Positions 25,621 through 36,899 of a stretch of 64,000 nucleotides of DNA are shown here, piece by piece. Both the position numbers and the translations under genes were made by a program. The notes under the pieces were generated by a model. The model searched no databases. It saw only the letters and a list, made by a program, of their open reading frames with translations, and was not told the origin of the DNA. The stretch's first letter is position 1, and each line of letters starts with the position of its first letter. The stretch comes from Chromera velia (taxonomy: Eukaryota > Sar > Chromeraceae), in assembly GCA_018398765.1 (NCBI GenBank), contig JAHBMJ010000510.1, positions 8,677 through 72,676 of the forward strand, read 5' to 3'.

Positions 25621-26092
25621 CCGCTAGGACAGACCACTCTCTTTATCCCGCTTTCCTCTTCACGTGTCTTTCTCACTCACTTCAGGAGAGGCAGACAGAA
25701 TCAGATCACCAAATAGTTTCAACGGTACAAAATAACAACCTCATCGATTCGCAGGTTGGCGTCTCCTCGAGATTGTCGTTGCGGGTGCGTTTTCACTTCC
25801 ATCGCACAACTAGGACTGGTACGTCTAGGAGGGGCCGTTGCAACAGCAGCACCCCCATCGCGCTCAGAATCTGCGTCTCTGAGAAAGAATCCTTCTGCTG
25901 AGACCAATCTAGACTTCGCACAGCACTTCATAAATCGATGAGAGACAATTAGGAAGAAAAGTCCCCTGCAGCCTCTCTGCAGCTGCTCCTAATAAATGCA
26001 CATTAAACGTGTGCAACACGCGTGTGCATGCCCCTTTGGTGCAGCTGATAACTGAAGGACGCAGCTGAGGACTCCAGCACCTGTACCGCTGC
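25621..26092. other. Intergenic, no gene seen
   Basis: Mixed composition. The short frames are not convincing. It lies just 3' of the dynein-stalk-like gene and may hold its 3' UTR and terminator. Confidence 0.4.
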
Positions 26093-26605
26093 CTATCTTG
26101 ATTTGAGCAGCGCTTTTGTTTCTGACGAGAGCTCAGCAAAGGCTTCGGCACAGGCAACCAACTTGTGAAGAAAAGCCGCCAGCACTTCTCCCGGTCTCGA
26201 CATTCTCTTCACCTTCTCCAGGTCCAACTCCTGAACAATCTCCTTGATCTCAAGAAGCACACCTCCCAGTTTCCATCCGTGGGCCTCTACCTTCTCCATG
26301 ATTGTTGAGGGTCTCACATTGCGCAGCGCGTCAATGAACTTCGCAGGTTCTGCAACCACGCTCAGAAAATCCTGGGAAGACACTTCGCTGACGCCCCTAC
26401 CGTCGTCTTTCACCAGAGCTGTGACGCACTGAACGATGGGTGACATTGTCTCCTTCACTGGTGCTGAAGGTCCACCCGTCTTCAGTTCTTCGTACTTCAT
26501 GTACACGATATCTTGCTTGAGGAGGGAGTGCAGGACCTTGACCATCCCTTCAAAGCAGGCTGCAGGCTTTTCGAGCTCCTTCTGTGCTTTCTCTTTTTCA
26601 TCCAT
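26093..26605 (-). CDS. Small protein resembling a dynein stalk / microtubule-binding domain
   Basis: A single-exon 170-aa protein from an ATG at 26,605 to TAG. The sequence follows the order seen in dynein heavy-chain stalks: LLKQDIVYMKYEEL, PSAPVKETM with QCVTALV, then QDFLSVVAEP with KFIDALRNV, STIMEKVEAHG, LDLEKVKRMSRPGEVLAAF and a final helix. In dyneins the matching pieces are DI.E.K....PP..VK..M..V..L, FL..L..YD...I and V...S.AA..L. The rest of the motor (AAA domains) is absent, so it cannot be a motor. It could be a free microtubule-binding domain or a chance helical likeness. The frame stays open to 26,647 without another ATG. Neighbours are intergenic on both sides. Confidence 0.5.
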   Translation of the reverse strand: MDEKEKAQKELEKPAACFEGMVKVLHSLLKQDIVYMKYEELKTGGPSAPVKETMSPIVQCVTALVKDDGRGVSEVSSQDFLSVVAEPAKFIDALRNVRPSTIMEKVEAHGWKLGGVLLEIKEIVQELDLEKVKRMSRPGEVLAAFLHKLVACAEAFAELSSETKALLKSR

Positions 26606-27760
26606 GTTCAAGAGGCGGCTCGTCTGTATGTTGATAGACAGTTCCAACCGTCTACGTGTGCACCTCGCGACGTCTGCAGGCAGTTTCGCTTGCGCGCGGT
26701 TAAGATTTGCACGCTGCCATGATGGATCAATTCGGCCATGCAGTCGGATTGGAGTTCCGATAAAGTTGGTGCTTCACACGCTATAGGTAGGATGCATACC
26801 GACCGGATACAGGAGACACTATAGTGAGATGTGTATGCCATGCATGTCACAGAGATGTGCGTACGTCACATGCATGCACTTGCTAATTGGTCCAGACGTA
26901 TACCTTATGCAACCTACATGCTGCATTTTACAGGTGGAATGTTGCAATTTGAATTAAGTGTTGCAGTGTTGCGCGCGAGGAATTCAATGTCTCCGTGCGC
27001 CGGCCCTATAGCTCGCAGAATGTATGGCATTGTATGCATGAACTGGCATGAACTTTCGGCATATCCGATCGACGGATCGAAGTACTTAATTGAAACTGTA
27101 ATTCAATCATCGAGCTTTGTAGTTTATATCGATGTATCAATACAATAAAGATGATATCTTATATGAGATTTAGCTACATTTAGCCGCTCCTCAACTTTTT
27201 CACTTTCTTTTATTTCCTTTCACTTCGATCAACTGTCGGTCATTTTCTGTAAAAAACTTACGGTACTTACCACATTTAAAAAAAAAGAAACAAAGAAAAC
27301 AGATAGTAGACAATGTTTACAGTCGTGTTTACATGATCATCATTAGATTCATTAACAACTATGTTATTGATCATGCAATCAAAAACAGATTTTACCTATA
27401 TCACCCCGTTTTACCCCGTTTCGCGTTTGCAATCAAAAGTAATAGTATATGTAATTTACATTGCTTTATATGAAGGATTATAAGAACATAAATCTTATCC
27501 TATCCTATCTTATCCTAGGTGATACAGTAATGCCACCGTGATAACAGCTGTATGGAAGAGATAAGTATCCCGCCTAGTATCCCTCTATGCTATGCCGCGT
27601 AGTATGCTTATCTTATGCTGCTTCATGCTAGGCTTCATACAATAAGTATAAAAAGTACATTAACTTAAAACAATCAATAGTCAAGTTAGTTTCTCAACTT
27701 GAATCTATAATAGAATTTGTATAAACTTCAAGTTCGGCTAGCAACTTAGTAACTCTACTA
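26606..27760. other. Intergenic; TGCATGCA copies then AT-rich island
   Basis: Upstream of the dynein-stalk-like gene there are CATGCATG and TGCATGCA copies at about 26,830-26,878. From about 27,150 the DNA becomes AT-rich, with TATCCTATCCTATCTTATCC short repeats near 27,500. No coding frame is convincing. Confidence 0.45.
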
Positions 27761-28160
27761 CCATGGGCGACATAAGTTTTGTATATTCATTTTTTGACCT
27801 CTCTAGCGCCAATAAAATATAACAAGAAGTAAACATTTATATAATTAAATTAGTAAGCTATAACGGTTTCAATCAAGTCACGATTTAGGTGTTAATTAGG
27901 GGTTGTGGGGAGAATGTGTCTCAAATATAAGTAAACTTATTTTTTCTGAAGTGACCGATCGACCAAGCCTATAAAAAGTAATACATAAATTTATAATTCA
28001 ATCTAGCTTTGCCAATTGAAGACGTATAAAGCCAATTATTTTAAAGAAATACTTTATGTTGTATCTACTTCTATTCTAGCCCACTTGATCTAGTGTCGAC
28101 TTCAAAAACGAATCTTTGCTAACTCCACAAAAAAATATACAATACTTTTGTTACCCATGG
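27761..28160. mobile_element. MITE copy 1 (TA target, TIR CCATGGGCGACA)
   Basis: A 400-bp non-coding element whose left end CCATGGGCGACATAAGT is matched by an inverted, slightly degraded right end. It is nearly the same as the copy at 38,888-39,275 apart from a 12-bp segment and scattered substitutions. The left flank is TA. AT-rich, no transposase; Tc1/mariner-like mobilisation is suggested only by the TA target. Confidence 0.8.
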
Positions 28161-28399
28161 TGTTGATCGAGCAAACTTTCGACAAGAACATACAAAAGAA
28201 CAAACAAAAAAATATAATAAAAATATGATTGTCAAGCGATAAGAATTTGAAAGAAGACAATGTATGATTTGTTTGATAGAAGTGATCTTTACTTGATTTA
28301 TTATAAGTCAAACTTTTGTTGTTCTAAATTTTACTAACATATAGAAACTTAGTTTTTATTTTTTTAGGTTTAAATCATTATGCAGTCGAACACATTTAC
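28161..28399. other. AT-rich spacer between MITE copy 1 and Copia fossil
   Basis: About 240 bp of AT-rich DNA with no gene or RNA seen. Confidence 0.5.
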
Positions 28400-28404
28400 T
28401 CTTT

Positions 28405-28632
28405 TATAAGGAATTCACGTGTCAGAACAGAGTTCGAGGAGGAGAGGATGAGCGAATGCGCCTCTCTTTGAATAAATCAATGTGGATCGATCAGTTTCTC
28501 CTATACGGAGCATGCACAGTTTGTAGTGTTGCAGATTTGCATAGCTTGTAGCGCGCTGAGCCCAGGCTGAAGTCTCTGGGACCACGGCCACGAAAGGCCG
28601 GCGTCAATCGACCCCGGACGCAATCTCCAACA
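28405..28632 (-). repeat. 3' LTR of the Copia fossil
   Basis: 228 bp, the same length as the 5' LTR and about 96% identical. The outer side adjoins TCTTT. Confidence 0.9.
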
Positions 28633-28845
28633 ATCACGCCCTAACTCAAACATTCACAGGAGAGTCACCTCTTTTCTTAGCTTTCGATCGACACGTCTTT
28701 GCGAAATCTACCATTCCTCTCTTCATATGCCCTTCCTTCTTCACTTCAACCTGAGGTGCTTGACTCCCTCTCCCCTTTTCCAACTATTCTTTGTGTATCT
28801 GTCTGCCCACTGCCGACCAGTAGAAACCTAAAGCACCCGCGCCTT

Positions 28846-30386
28846 TTAAAATTTAACGCTCTCAGCTCTTGCTGCACATACTTCAACAATCCATCTATCC
28901 GAGGCTCTCGCTTTGAATATCCACTCTCCAATTGCTCCATGAGAGGAGCGCTGTCTGTATAAATCTCTACCTTCAGCGGCTTCATCCACAACGCCTCTGC
29001 AAGACGCTTCCATTGAAAAGATTGTTTCACACCATCTACAAGCGCACAAAGCTCTGCAGAGATTGAAGAAATCAGCTTCCTTTTGATTCGTTTGCTCTTC
29101 CATGCCGCCAGATTCGTTCTTCTCATTCCCTCAATCTTTTCCTTCTTGTCAACCAAGTAAGCCTCAAAGCCCCCTCTTCCTTCACAACGGGAAAGAGAAT
29201 ACGCAGCATCCACAAACAAAGCAAGCTTCGGATCAATCACGCCCTCAAAGCGTAAACTGTCGTTCTTTTCATGAGCTCTGATGAGGGCAAGCAAAGCAGC
29301 AACAAGCTTCGAACCAGTCGGGCGGGAACTGTAACGAGACAACTCATTGAAAACAAAAGCAAGATCGGCAAACGTCCGATACACCCAACCAAGCACACCC
29401 ATCACTTTCATCATCACTGCAACCAGGTCTTCTTCTTTCTTTTCTTCCTTCTCTTCATTCAGCATCTCAGAGGAAAGAGACTTGCGAGGCAAATCGTTTG
29501 TCTGAATAGGAATGGACTTCAAGTATGCCTCCTGGCTGATCTCAAACCCGCTTTCATTCTTTCTCACCTCCAAACCCGTGTAGCCCATTTCACCCTCCGC
29601 AGAGAGAATTTCTGGCTCATCCATTTTTAAACGCTGTCTCAAAGGTTCAAAGTCACAAGCAGGGTTAGCAGAAAAAATGAGTAAATCATCAACATGAACA
29701 GCTATCACTGCTTTCACCTTCTTCTTTTCATCCTTCAACCTAAAGATGCTCTCAACGATTTCCTCCCATCCTTTTTCTGCTGCAATCTGTTTGAAATGCT
29801 TTCCATACAGACGAGGGGCATCTTTCAATCCATACATGGCTCTCTCTAGCTAACCGATAACTCCAGGTGCGAATCCTTCCGGAGAACCCATCGGGACGCG
29901 TCCTGGCAGCTGCACAAACACCTCATCATGAATGGATGCAGTCAGAAACGCAGTGCGCACATCTGACTTACCGATCGTCCATCCCTGACTGGATGCAAAC
30001 GTAAAGCAAACCAAAAGAGCCCACCAAGCAGCTGTCCCACTGTACGTCTTAATGTTCTTTCGGTCATCTTGAAATCTTTTATACACAAGACGGGCTTTCG
30101 GCTTTCTCTCTTTCCCTTTCATCTTCCATGTTAGCACCCACCTGGTTTTCATTGCTCTTCTCTTCTGTAGTATTCTTACTCCGTTTATTTTTAACACTTT
30201 ATTCTCCTCAAAGCTTTTCAATTCCCCTCGCATCGCTTCATCAAAGAGACCTTTCTCTACCTCCTCTTCCTTTGCATCAATGTGCCCCTTCCTTGGGTTC
30301 ACATGCTTCATCATCTGGTCGACCACTTTTTTATCTACCACAAGTCTCTGTGGCGCCTTTCTGAATCCATTTCCTTCTCTCTTCAC
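28846..30386 (-). pseudogene. Reverse transcriptase and RNase H region of the Copia fossil
   Basis: Holds the Copia-type reverse transcriptase, including a YGLKDAP-like segment and the catalytic VDDLL segment, then the RNase H region (FVDAAYS ... EIYTDSAP). Fossil, not intact. Confidence 0.85.
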
Positions 30387-31209
30387 TTTCTTCTTTTCAC
30401 TCTCCTTACTATCGTCCTGTGCTACCTACACCCTCTTCCCTTCCTGTGCTCCCTGCACTTTCTTATCATAAGTCCCTATGCTTGAAAATGGACCTCTATG
30501 CTGAAGTCTGACCTTTATATTAATAGTATTATTCTACGTTTTCTTGACATAAAATATAAGTTAATCAGATTATTTTCTTTTTAGTTTATCAATGATAAAT
30601 AAGCTGATAACAAATGTTTATAAATTTAGATTCAAGTTTTTAAAAGTAATTCTAGCACTAGCTAGTTAAAGGTGATTGATCAACAGTGACTGTCAGCTGC
30701 TATGCATGAATGTTTTTCAAATCTGAATCTGTTTAATGATACTGTTAGCTAAAAAAGTTTTGAAATTTGACTATTATTCGATTAAGTATATGTGTGTGCA
30801 CATGAATGCGCGGCAAAAAGTTAAAAAAAAACTATAATCAATCTATCCAGATAATCTATATATTTTAAAGTTTTCACTACAAATGTCAGACTAGAATAAA
30901 ATTAATTCTCTGGAAAATTCTTTTAAAAATAGTTCAGTGAGAATGAGTTTTAAATTTTAATACTATCAAAACAATGATCGAAAACTGAAATTTAATATTT
31001 TTTAAATATTATTTCAAGATAAAACCTTGAAAAGGCCAATGTTTAAGCCATTTTGTTCCATTTATTATTCAGATCGATTCTGATTGAAGAATCGTTTCTG
31101 TACTTCTTCTACCATTGCCCAAAGAATGATATTCTAAGACACCAACTTCTTGTAGGACAAATCATGGAAACTCAGAGTGCCTCTGCCTTGAACACATAAA
31201 TGACATCCA

Positions 31210-31954
31210 TTGGGTGAGGGAAGAAAATAAAACAAGTAAGCAAAACAGGAAGGCAACGGAAACAGAGGAAAAAAGAACTTCATTCAGGCAAACAAACGAG
31301 AAAAAGAAAAAGGAAGGAAGAAAGGAAGAAAGGAAGCAAGGAAGGAAGGAAAGAAGGAAAGTAAGGAGTCTTAGACGAAGAAAGAAGGAAGGCCAATTAA
31401 TAAACACAGAAGGCAGGACGGAAGGAAGGAAGGAAGAAAGGAATTAAGAAAACAAGAAAAAAGAAGGAAGAAAGAGAGGAAGAAGGAAGGAAGGAAGGAA
31501 GGAAGGAAGGAAGAACGGCAGGCAGGGATAAAGAACAGAAGAAAATGAAAAAAGAAGGAACTTCAAGGAAAGAAGAAAACAACAGGGGAAGGAAGAAAGA
31601 AGTAAAAGGAGAGACAAGGCAACGAAGGAAGGAAGAAGGAAGGAAGGAAGGAAGGAACAAAGGAAGGAAGGAAGGAAGAAAGGAAGGAAGGAAGGAAGGA
31701 AGGAAAGAAACGAATAAAGGAACGATAGAAGAACTAACAGAAGAAAGGAAGGATAAAAGACAGGAAGGAAACAGATACAGAAAGCTTAAAAATTTTTGAA
31801 CGAAAGAAAGAACGAAAGTAGGAGGGGGGAACGGTGTAATGAAGGGAGGAAAGAAAGACGGAAAGAAGGGACTCCGACAAGGAAAAAAAGGAAGAAGGGA
31901 TCGAAAAAGGAAGAAAGAAAGAAAGTCACAAAGAGAAAAAGAGAGAGAAAGGGA

Positions 31955-32003
<49 letters not shown>

Positions 32004-32170
32004 GAAGAAAGAAAAGAAGGAGGGAAGAAAAGGAGGAAGGTATTAGCAAAGGCACGAAAACAATAATTAAGGAAAAAAGGGGGGAAAAAACAATAAAAAT
32101 GGAAGGGAAACGGAAAGAAAAGAAGCTGTGCGCTCCAACGGGAAAATATAGAGAAAAGTAGAAGGGCATG
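31210..32170. repeat. Long purine tract (GGAA/GAAA/GA)
   Basis: About 950 bp is nearly all A and G on the plus strand, with GGAA-type tetranucleotide runs and a (GA)n core near 31,960-31,995. Part of the inserted element. Confidence 0.85.
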
Positions 32171-32456
32171 AGGGAATTAACTTGTGTCAATAGAGCCAGA
32201 TTCTGAACAGCAATATTCTTTTTAGAGACTCACTAATCACATGCTCATCCATAGTGGCCGCGTAGAGGTGGTATCTCAGGGGACCTTTGCACGCTTTTGA
32301 ATCTTATGTCCTGCACAAACAACAGTTCAGAAAAGACAGAGAACTGAAACGTATAATCAAATTACTACGTTCATACGTAATATATGCATTCTGCTTCTTT
32401 GATATCAAAAATTTGAGTGAAGATATTGTTGGAGACCCTGCAGCGCCGACGGCTTC

Positions 32457-32639
32457 CCAACAATACCAAACCGGCCGGTTTGATATTGTTAGGGGGGGGT
32501 CAAAAAATCAAAATTTCCAAAAGTTTAAATATAAAATATCGCTTTTAATAACGAAACCGAACGATCCCTCACCTCAACAAAAAAATGAAATTTTGACCCC
32601 CCTCCAATAATATGGAACCGGCCGGTTTGATATTGTTGG
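32457..32639. mobile_element. 183-bp foldback MITE with palindromic ends
   Basis: The ends CCAACAATACCAAACCGG and, inverted, CCAACAATATCAAACCGG extend about 50 bp into the element, up to a shared GGGGGGTCAAAA. Each end contains its own palindrome centred on AACCGGCCGGTT with arms of about 16 bp. GATATTGTTGGAGA also occurs just outside the left end. No coding capacity. Confidence 0.7.
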
Positions 32640-32825
32640 AGAACTATTGGCACCGCTAATTGTGATAACAATAAGCGATGCAAGTGTTGTTCAAAAAGAA
32701 AAAATGAAAAGCAAGGTGAAACCACCCATCTGTAACATATTCTGAAGCCATCGCGCACCTCCTGAAAAAAACTTTTTTTTGAACCCCCCCCCCCTTTTAG
32801 TGCCTGACTCCCCCTGGCACCCTCC

Positions 32826-33110
32826 CGCCGTCTTTGCCGTCTCCGCCGTCTCCACCGTCTCCACAGTCTCCGCCGTCTCCGCTATCTCCACCGTCTCCGC
32901 AGTCTTCGCCGTCTCTACCGGCTCCACTGCCTCTAAAGTCTCCTCCCCCCTTGCCTTCCCCCCAATTGACCTCCCCCAACTGCGTCCCGGCCCACTATCT
33001 CAGCTGTCTCCGCCGTCTCCACCGTCTCCGCCGTCTCCACTGTCTCCGCTGTCTCTGCCGTCTCCGTTGTCTCCACCCTCCCTGCCATCTGTACCGTCTC
33101 TACTATCTCA
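32826..33110. repeat. Nine-bp CCGTCTCCG-type minisatellite
   Basis: GTCTCCGCC/GTCTCCACC units repeat, with a unique interruption at about 32,940-33,000. The open frames here encode simple Ser/Val or Pro/Ser repeats and are not genes. Confidence 0.8.
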
Positions 33111-33859
33111 TCTGGTCTTCTTTCTCTCTTCTAGTATCTTCATGCTCGTCTCTGTCCCTCCCCCTCTTTGACCCCCAAACCCGCCTCGCCCCTCCCTCCT
33201 CCCCCCCTCCCCCCCCGCCGCCGCTCGCCACCGCTCCCCCTTCCTCCTGAGCTCATACTCTGTCTACCCCTCTTCTTCTTAGACGCTCTCTCTTTTGCAG
33301 CTCCCTATATATCCCGCTCTTTCAAGTTGACATTCTTGTTCACCTCCAACCCCCAACCCGGTCTTGCTCCTCCGCATGCAAACCTTGATGCACCATATGC
33401 ATTACCACAAGGAGCAGCAGTGCCATGCATCAGACAGTGTCATACAGCTAGGTCACACAGACATTCATATAGAGAGCCTACCTAGCAGAAGAACAAAGAC
33501 AAGCGCCAGCAACAGAGCCAGCACCCGCTTCAACGACAGGAAGGATCCGAAACTGCAGGAAAACTAAGAGACACACAAATCAGCCACAAAAAGACGTCCG
33601 GGCCAATCCCTCTCTGAGAAATCTGGGTCGTTTGCTAACGTGGGCAGAAAATACAAAGGAGACGGGAGGGAGGAAATCAAGACAAGTCCCCTAGTATAAT
33701 AGAGCAAGAGCAAAATCTGTTGGCGAGCAAGCAAGAGAAAACTTTAAGGCGTTCCATAAAGAGAGAAAGATATATTTCTACTGCATGGTTGCCTGACGGG
33801 TCTGGGGCGTTGCTTTCAACCCTTTTCCCAAACAATATGCAGAACCCACCAGAGAAGAT

Positions 33860-34430
33860 TCTACAAGGACTCGATCTACCTCCCTGACAAAGCATAACTG
33901 GAGCTAGAACTGGAGTCCCAAATCCTGTATACATACACGTGAGAAGGAGGGAAAAAAATCTATGAGCATTCACCAGGGCACATCCTTTCCTGACGCCCAG
34001 CCTGACGCCGCATGACGCACTGCAACAACTTCACACAATCTGCAGATGGGCAGAGACGGGACTGTATATTCAACGGAAGAGCTTAGAGACAAAAGCAGCT
34101 CCACCTACCCGACAAAGCATAAGAGGAGTTCCAAATCCTGCGTATACATACGCCAGAAGTAGAGGACAAAGCGCATCAACATTCAGTAAGTGGCATCCTT
34201 TTTTGACATAATGCAACAACTTCACACAATCTGTACATCTACAGATCGAGATGACCAGACTCACCGGAAGAGGGAGTCACCAAGGTAGTTCCCGCTCCCC
34301 GACAAAGCACAACAGAAGTTTTAACACACACGATCGAAATAAGTACGAATAAGGGGATAAAGCGCATAAGCATTCAGCAAGGCGGATCTGATGCAATGAC
34401 AACTTACACACACAGCCAATTAATGAAAAA
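33860..34430. repeat. Diverged tandem repeat, about 190-225 bp unit, three copies
   Basis: Anchor words recur in order. GACAAAGCATAA or its variant is at 33,886, 34,111 and 34,301. CAACAACTTCACACAATCTG follows the first two, and a shortened form the third. No coding signal. Confidence 0.7.
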
Positions 34431-35260
34431 AACATGCAGAGCCCCGGTATGAAAAGCCGGATAATCGGTTCTGACGCAAGCAGTCATAATTAAGTGCACC
34501 GCGCCGCGGCTGGCGCGCGGCGTGCACACAGATCCTACGCGCGTGCGCGCCATGCAGGCAAATGAAATACAAAGGTCAGACTTCAGTATAAAGGTCGGTT
34601 TTCGAGTATAGGGACTTTCATCCTGTACTTCCTGCACTCCCTCCGTTTCTCTGCTGCCTTGCTGCTCTCCTTCACGTGCAAGAAAGCTAGCCAAGGCTGC
34701 GGCCCCCCCAGACTCCCCAAGCAAGTTGAAGCCAAACAACGAATCGTCATCTGGAATGTCTGGCGGGACGACTTCTCCTTCCCCCTTTTTCTCTGCTGGC
34801 TGCGCTGCCTGAACAAGTTCGCGACCCTGCCTTGACTGCTTTTCCTTTTCTTCTTCACCCCCTACCCCCTGCTGCTGACTTCGCAACTTCAGGTGGCCTG
34901 CCTGAAGTTGAGAGCCTGCTGCAAATAGAGGAGGCAAAGGGACAAGTGCAGAAACAGAAGACATAGACTCTCCCACAAGATGTCATTGATCCAGCTGCCT
35001 GACGGCCGCTGACGGAACAGAGTCGGGAAAGATTGCCTGCGACTTGGAGGAGGAGACAACAGCTTCAGGGTCCGTACCCCCTGTAGCAAGAACATCGACT
35101 TCTCTGTCTTTATCGACGTCGAAATCAGAAAAACGATCAACATCGTCAGTAGGTACAGCTGCTGACTCAGACACTCCATTCAAAATTTAAAGTCAGAAGA
35201 CACATTCAAACCATACCATTCAATCAAAGACACAGCACTCAGGTATACACGCAAAGGTCT

Positions 35261-36760
35261 CTATCCTTTCCCACTGTCTGTCTTCACAAGAACACACACG
35301 ACAGAGTCGCTTTCGACTCCAGCAAAGAACCCTTCCTTTCCCTTGACAGGCACAGTAGAAGAGGGAATCGGTCCCCCCGGACGAGGGTCAGTCACAAGAA
35401 CACGATCACCGACAGAGATGGGGGAAATGGGACGAGCAGCCTCAACACCAAACACAGACGCATTAGGCGACTTACCCGTCGCAGATGAAACATATTCATT
35501 CAAAGAATCAATCACACCACTCAAAAACCACTTCGCACAATATTTCGGTAAATTCAAATCCGCAAGCAACTTCCAGAGCAATCTTTTCACTGTACAATTC
35601 ATTTTCTCTACTTGCACTTGAGACTGGGGAGTGTAGATACTTCCTTTCTTATGAAAGATGGATTCCTGATCATACACATACTCGTACTGTCCCTTCTTTT
35701 CACCCACAAATTCTCTTTCATTGTCAGTGCAAACCGTTGCAGGCTTTCTTTTCACTTTCAGCTTCTCACCCAGTCTCTCCCATCTTCTTACCCACGCAGT
35801 CAGATGTCTTACTGCCTTCTCTTTCAAAGGTAGAACTATGCTAGAAATAAAACGAGTTGCAGCATCGACAATCAAAGACACAGGGGTACCACCAAGTAAA
35901 AACATGACATCCTGATAAATGACTTCATTAAATTCCTTTGCTTGCACGCCTTCCTGGCTCTTTTGAGGAATACGATGCATCACAGCATTCACATGCTTGC
36001 ACTGTCTGCACACATGCCTTACTTGATCACACGCCTCTCTGCTTACACGCGACATAATGCCTTTCTCTTTCATTGTTTCATACAGTCGCACACCAGTCGC
36101 ATGCCCAAATCTCTTATGCCACATTAAAACCTCCCTCGCACTCATCTGACCTTCAGAAGGGAAGCTCACCCTCCACGATCGATGCGCACCTAACCGAATT
36201 GGCGGTCGCTCTTGTGGGGCCCCCTTCTGACCTCCGTGCTACAAAAATGCCCACTCACGTGCAAGAGGTCTATCTTTCCTATCTACGTTCAAACACACAC
36301 GAAGGGGGCCACGCTTCACTGCCGGACTCTTTGACTGCACCCCCCCATGCACACTCAAAACCAGAGTGCTTTCCTCCTCTTTCACACGCGTACAAAAACT
36401 GCTACCCCCTTTTTCAGGGAGCTCTACCCAGAATGGCTTACGCACTTTCTGCAAGCGGAGACCATGCACAGTCATAAGAGAGACTGGCACAGACCAAGAG
36501 AAAGCTCCATCCAAACGTGCCATCCTTCTACCTCCATCCACACACTCGACTCCGGAGAGATCCACAGTCACGTCGTTCTCTGCTCGTGCGACGTCTCCTT
36601 CAACCCCCACAAACTCACTGTCCGTCTCTCTCACCTCAACCACACAGGACTCGACGTCTCTGCCAAAGAAATGCCGGCTGCATCCAAAATCAACCACCGG
36701 CTTTTTCACCACCCATTTCATTCCACCCCCTCTCGCTCCACCTGCACGCCCCATAGCGTG
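35261..36760 (-). pseudogene. Protease and integrase region of the Copia fossil
   Basis: A protease-like segment is followed by the pre-integrase zinc-binding segment (HKRFGH ... CRQCKH) and an integrase core. Typical Copia order. Fossil, not intact. Confidence 0.8.
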
Positions 36761-36899
36761 TGGTCGCAGTTTTATTACGTCCTGCCCGGGACGGCTCTCC
36801 CCCTCTTCTTCAGCAAACAACGCAAAGCGATTGGAAACCTGCACGCTGGGGGAATGCACTGCACTCTGCACCCCCGAGTATGGTCATTTCCCTCCCTAT

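Larger units (their letters stand above)
30470..34617. mobile_element. 4.15-kb non-autonomous DNA element inserted in the Copia fossil
   Basis: The ends are inverted repeats of about 50 bp, about 85% identical: the left starts AAGTCCCTATGCTTG, and the right, read inverted, starts AAGTCCCTATACTCG. Both contain CTGAAGTCTGACCTTT. A 4-bp TCAT flanks each side (30,466 and 34,618), a candidate target duplication. It lies between the integrase and reverse transcriptase regions, so it arrived after the Copia copy. No transposase is seen. The inside is AT-rich DNA, a long purine tract, a 183-bp foldback element, a 9-bp minisatellite and a 190-225-bp tandem repeat. The superfamily is unknown. Confidence 0.75.

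Noticed and set aside
25122-25716. 184-codon frames on both strands over the purine tract
   Set aside because: Pure simple-sequence translation (Arg/Glu/Lys on one strand, Ser/Leu/Pro on the other).
28560-28632. Possible tRNA-like fold in the GC-rich LTR segment
   Set aside because: GGCC and CCGG words allow short hairpins, but there is no cloverleaf with conserved D and T loop bases, and the same DNA is in both LTRs.
31214-32190. Several frames of up to 134 codons in the GGAA/GA tract
   Set aside because: Low-complexity translation inside the inserted element; no protein character.
32779-33250. Frames of 130-138 codons over the 9-bp minisatellite
   Set aside because: Repeat-driven Ser/Val/Pro translation.
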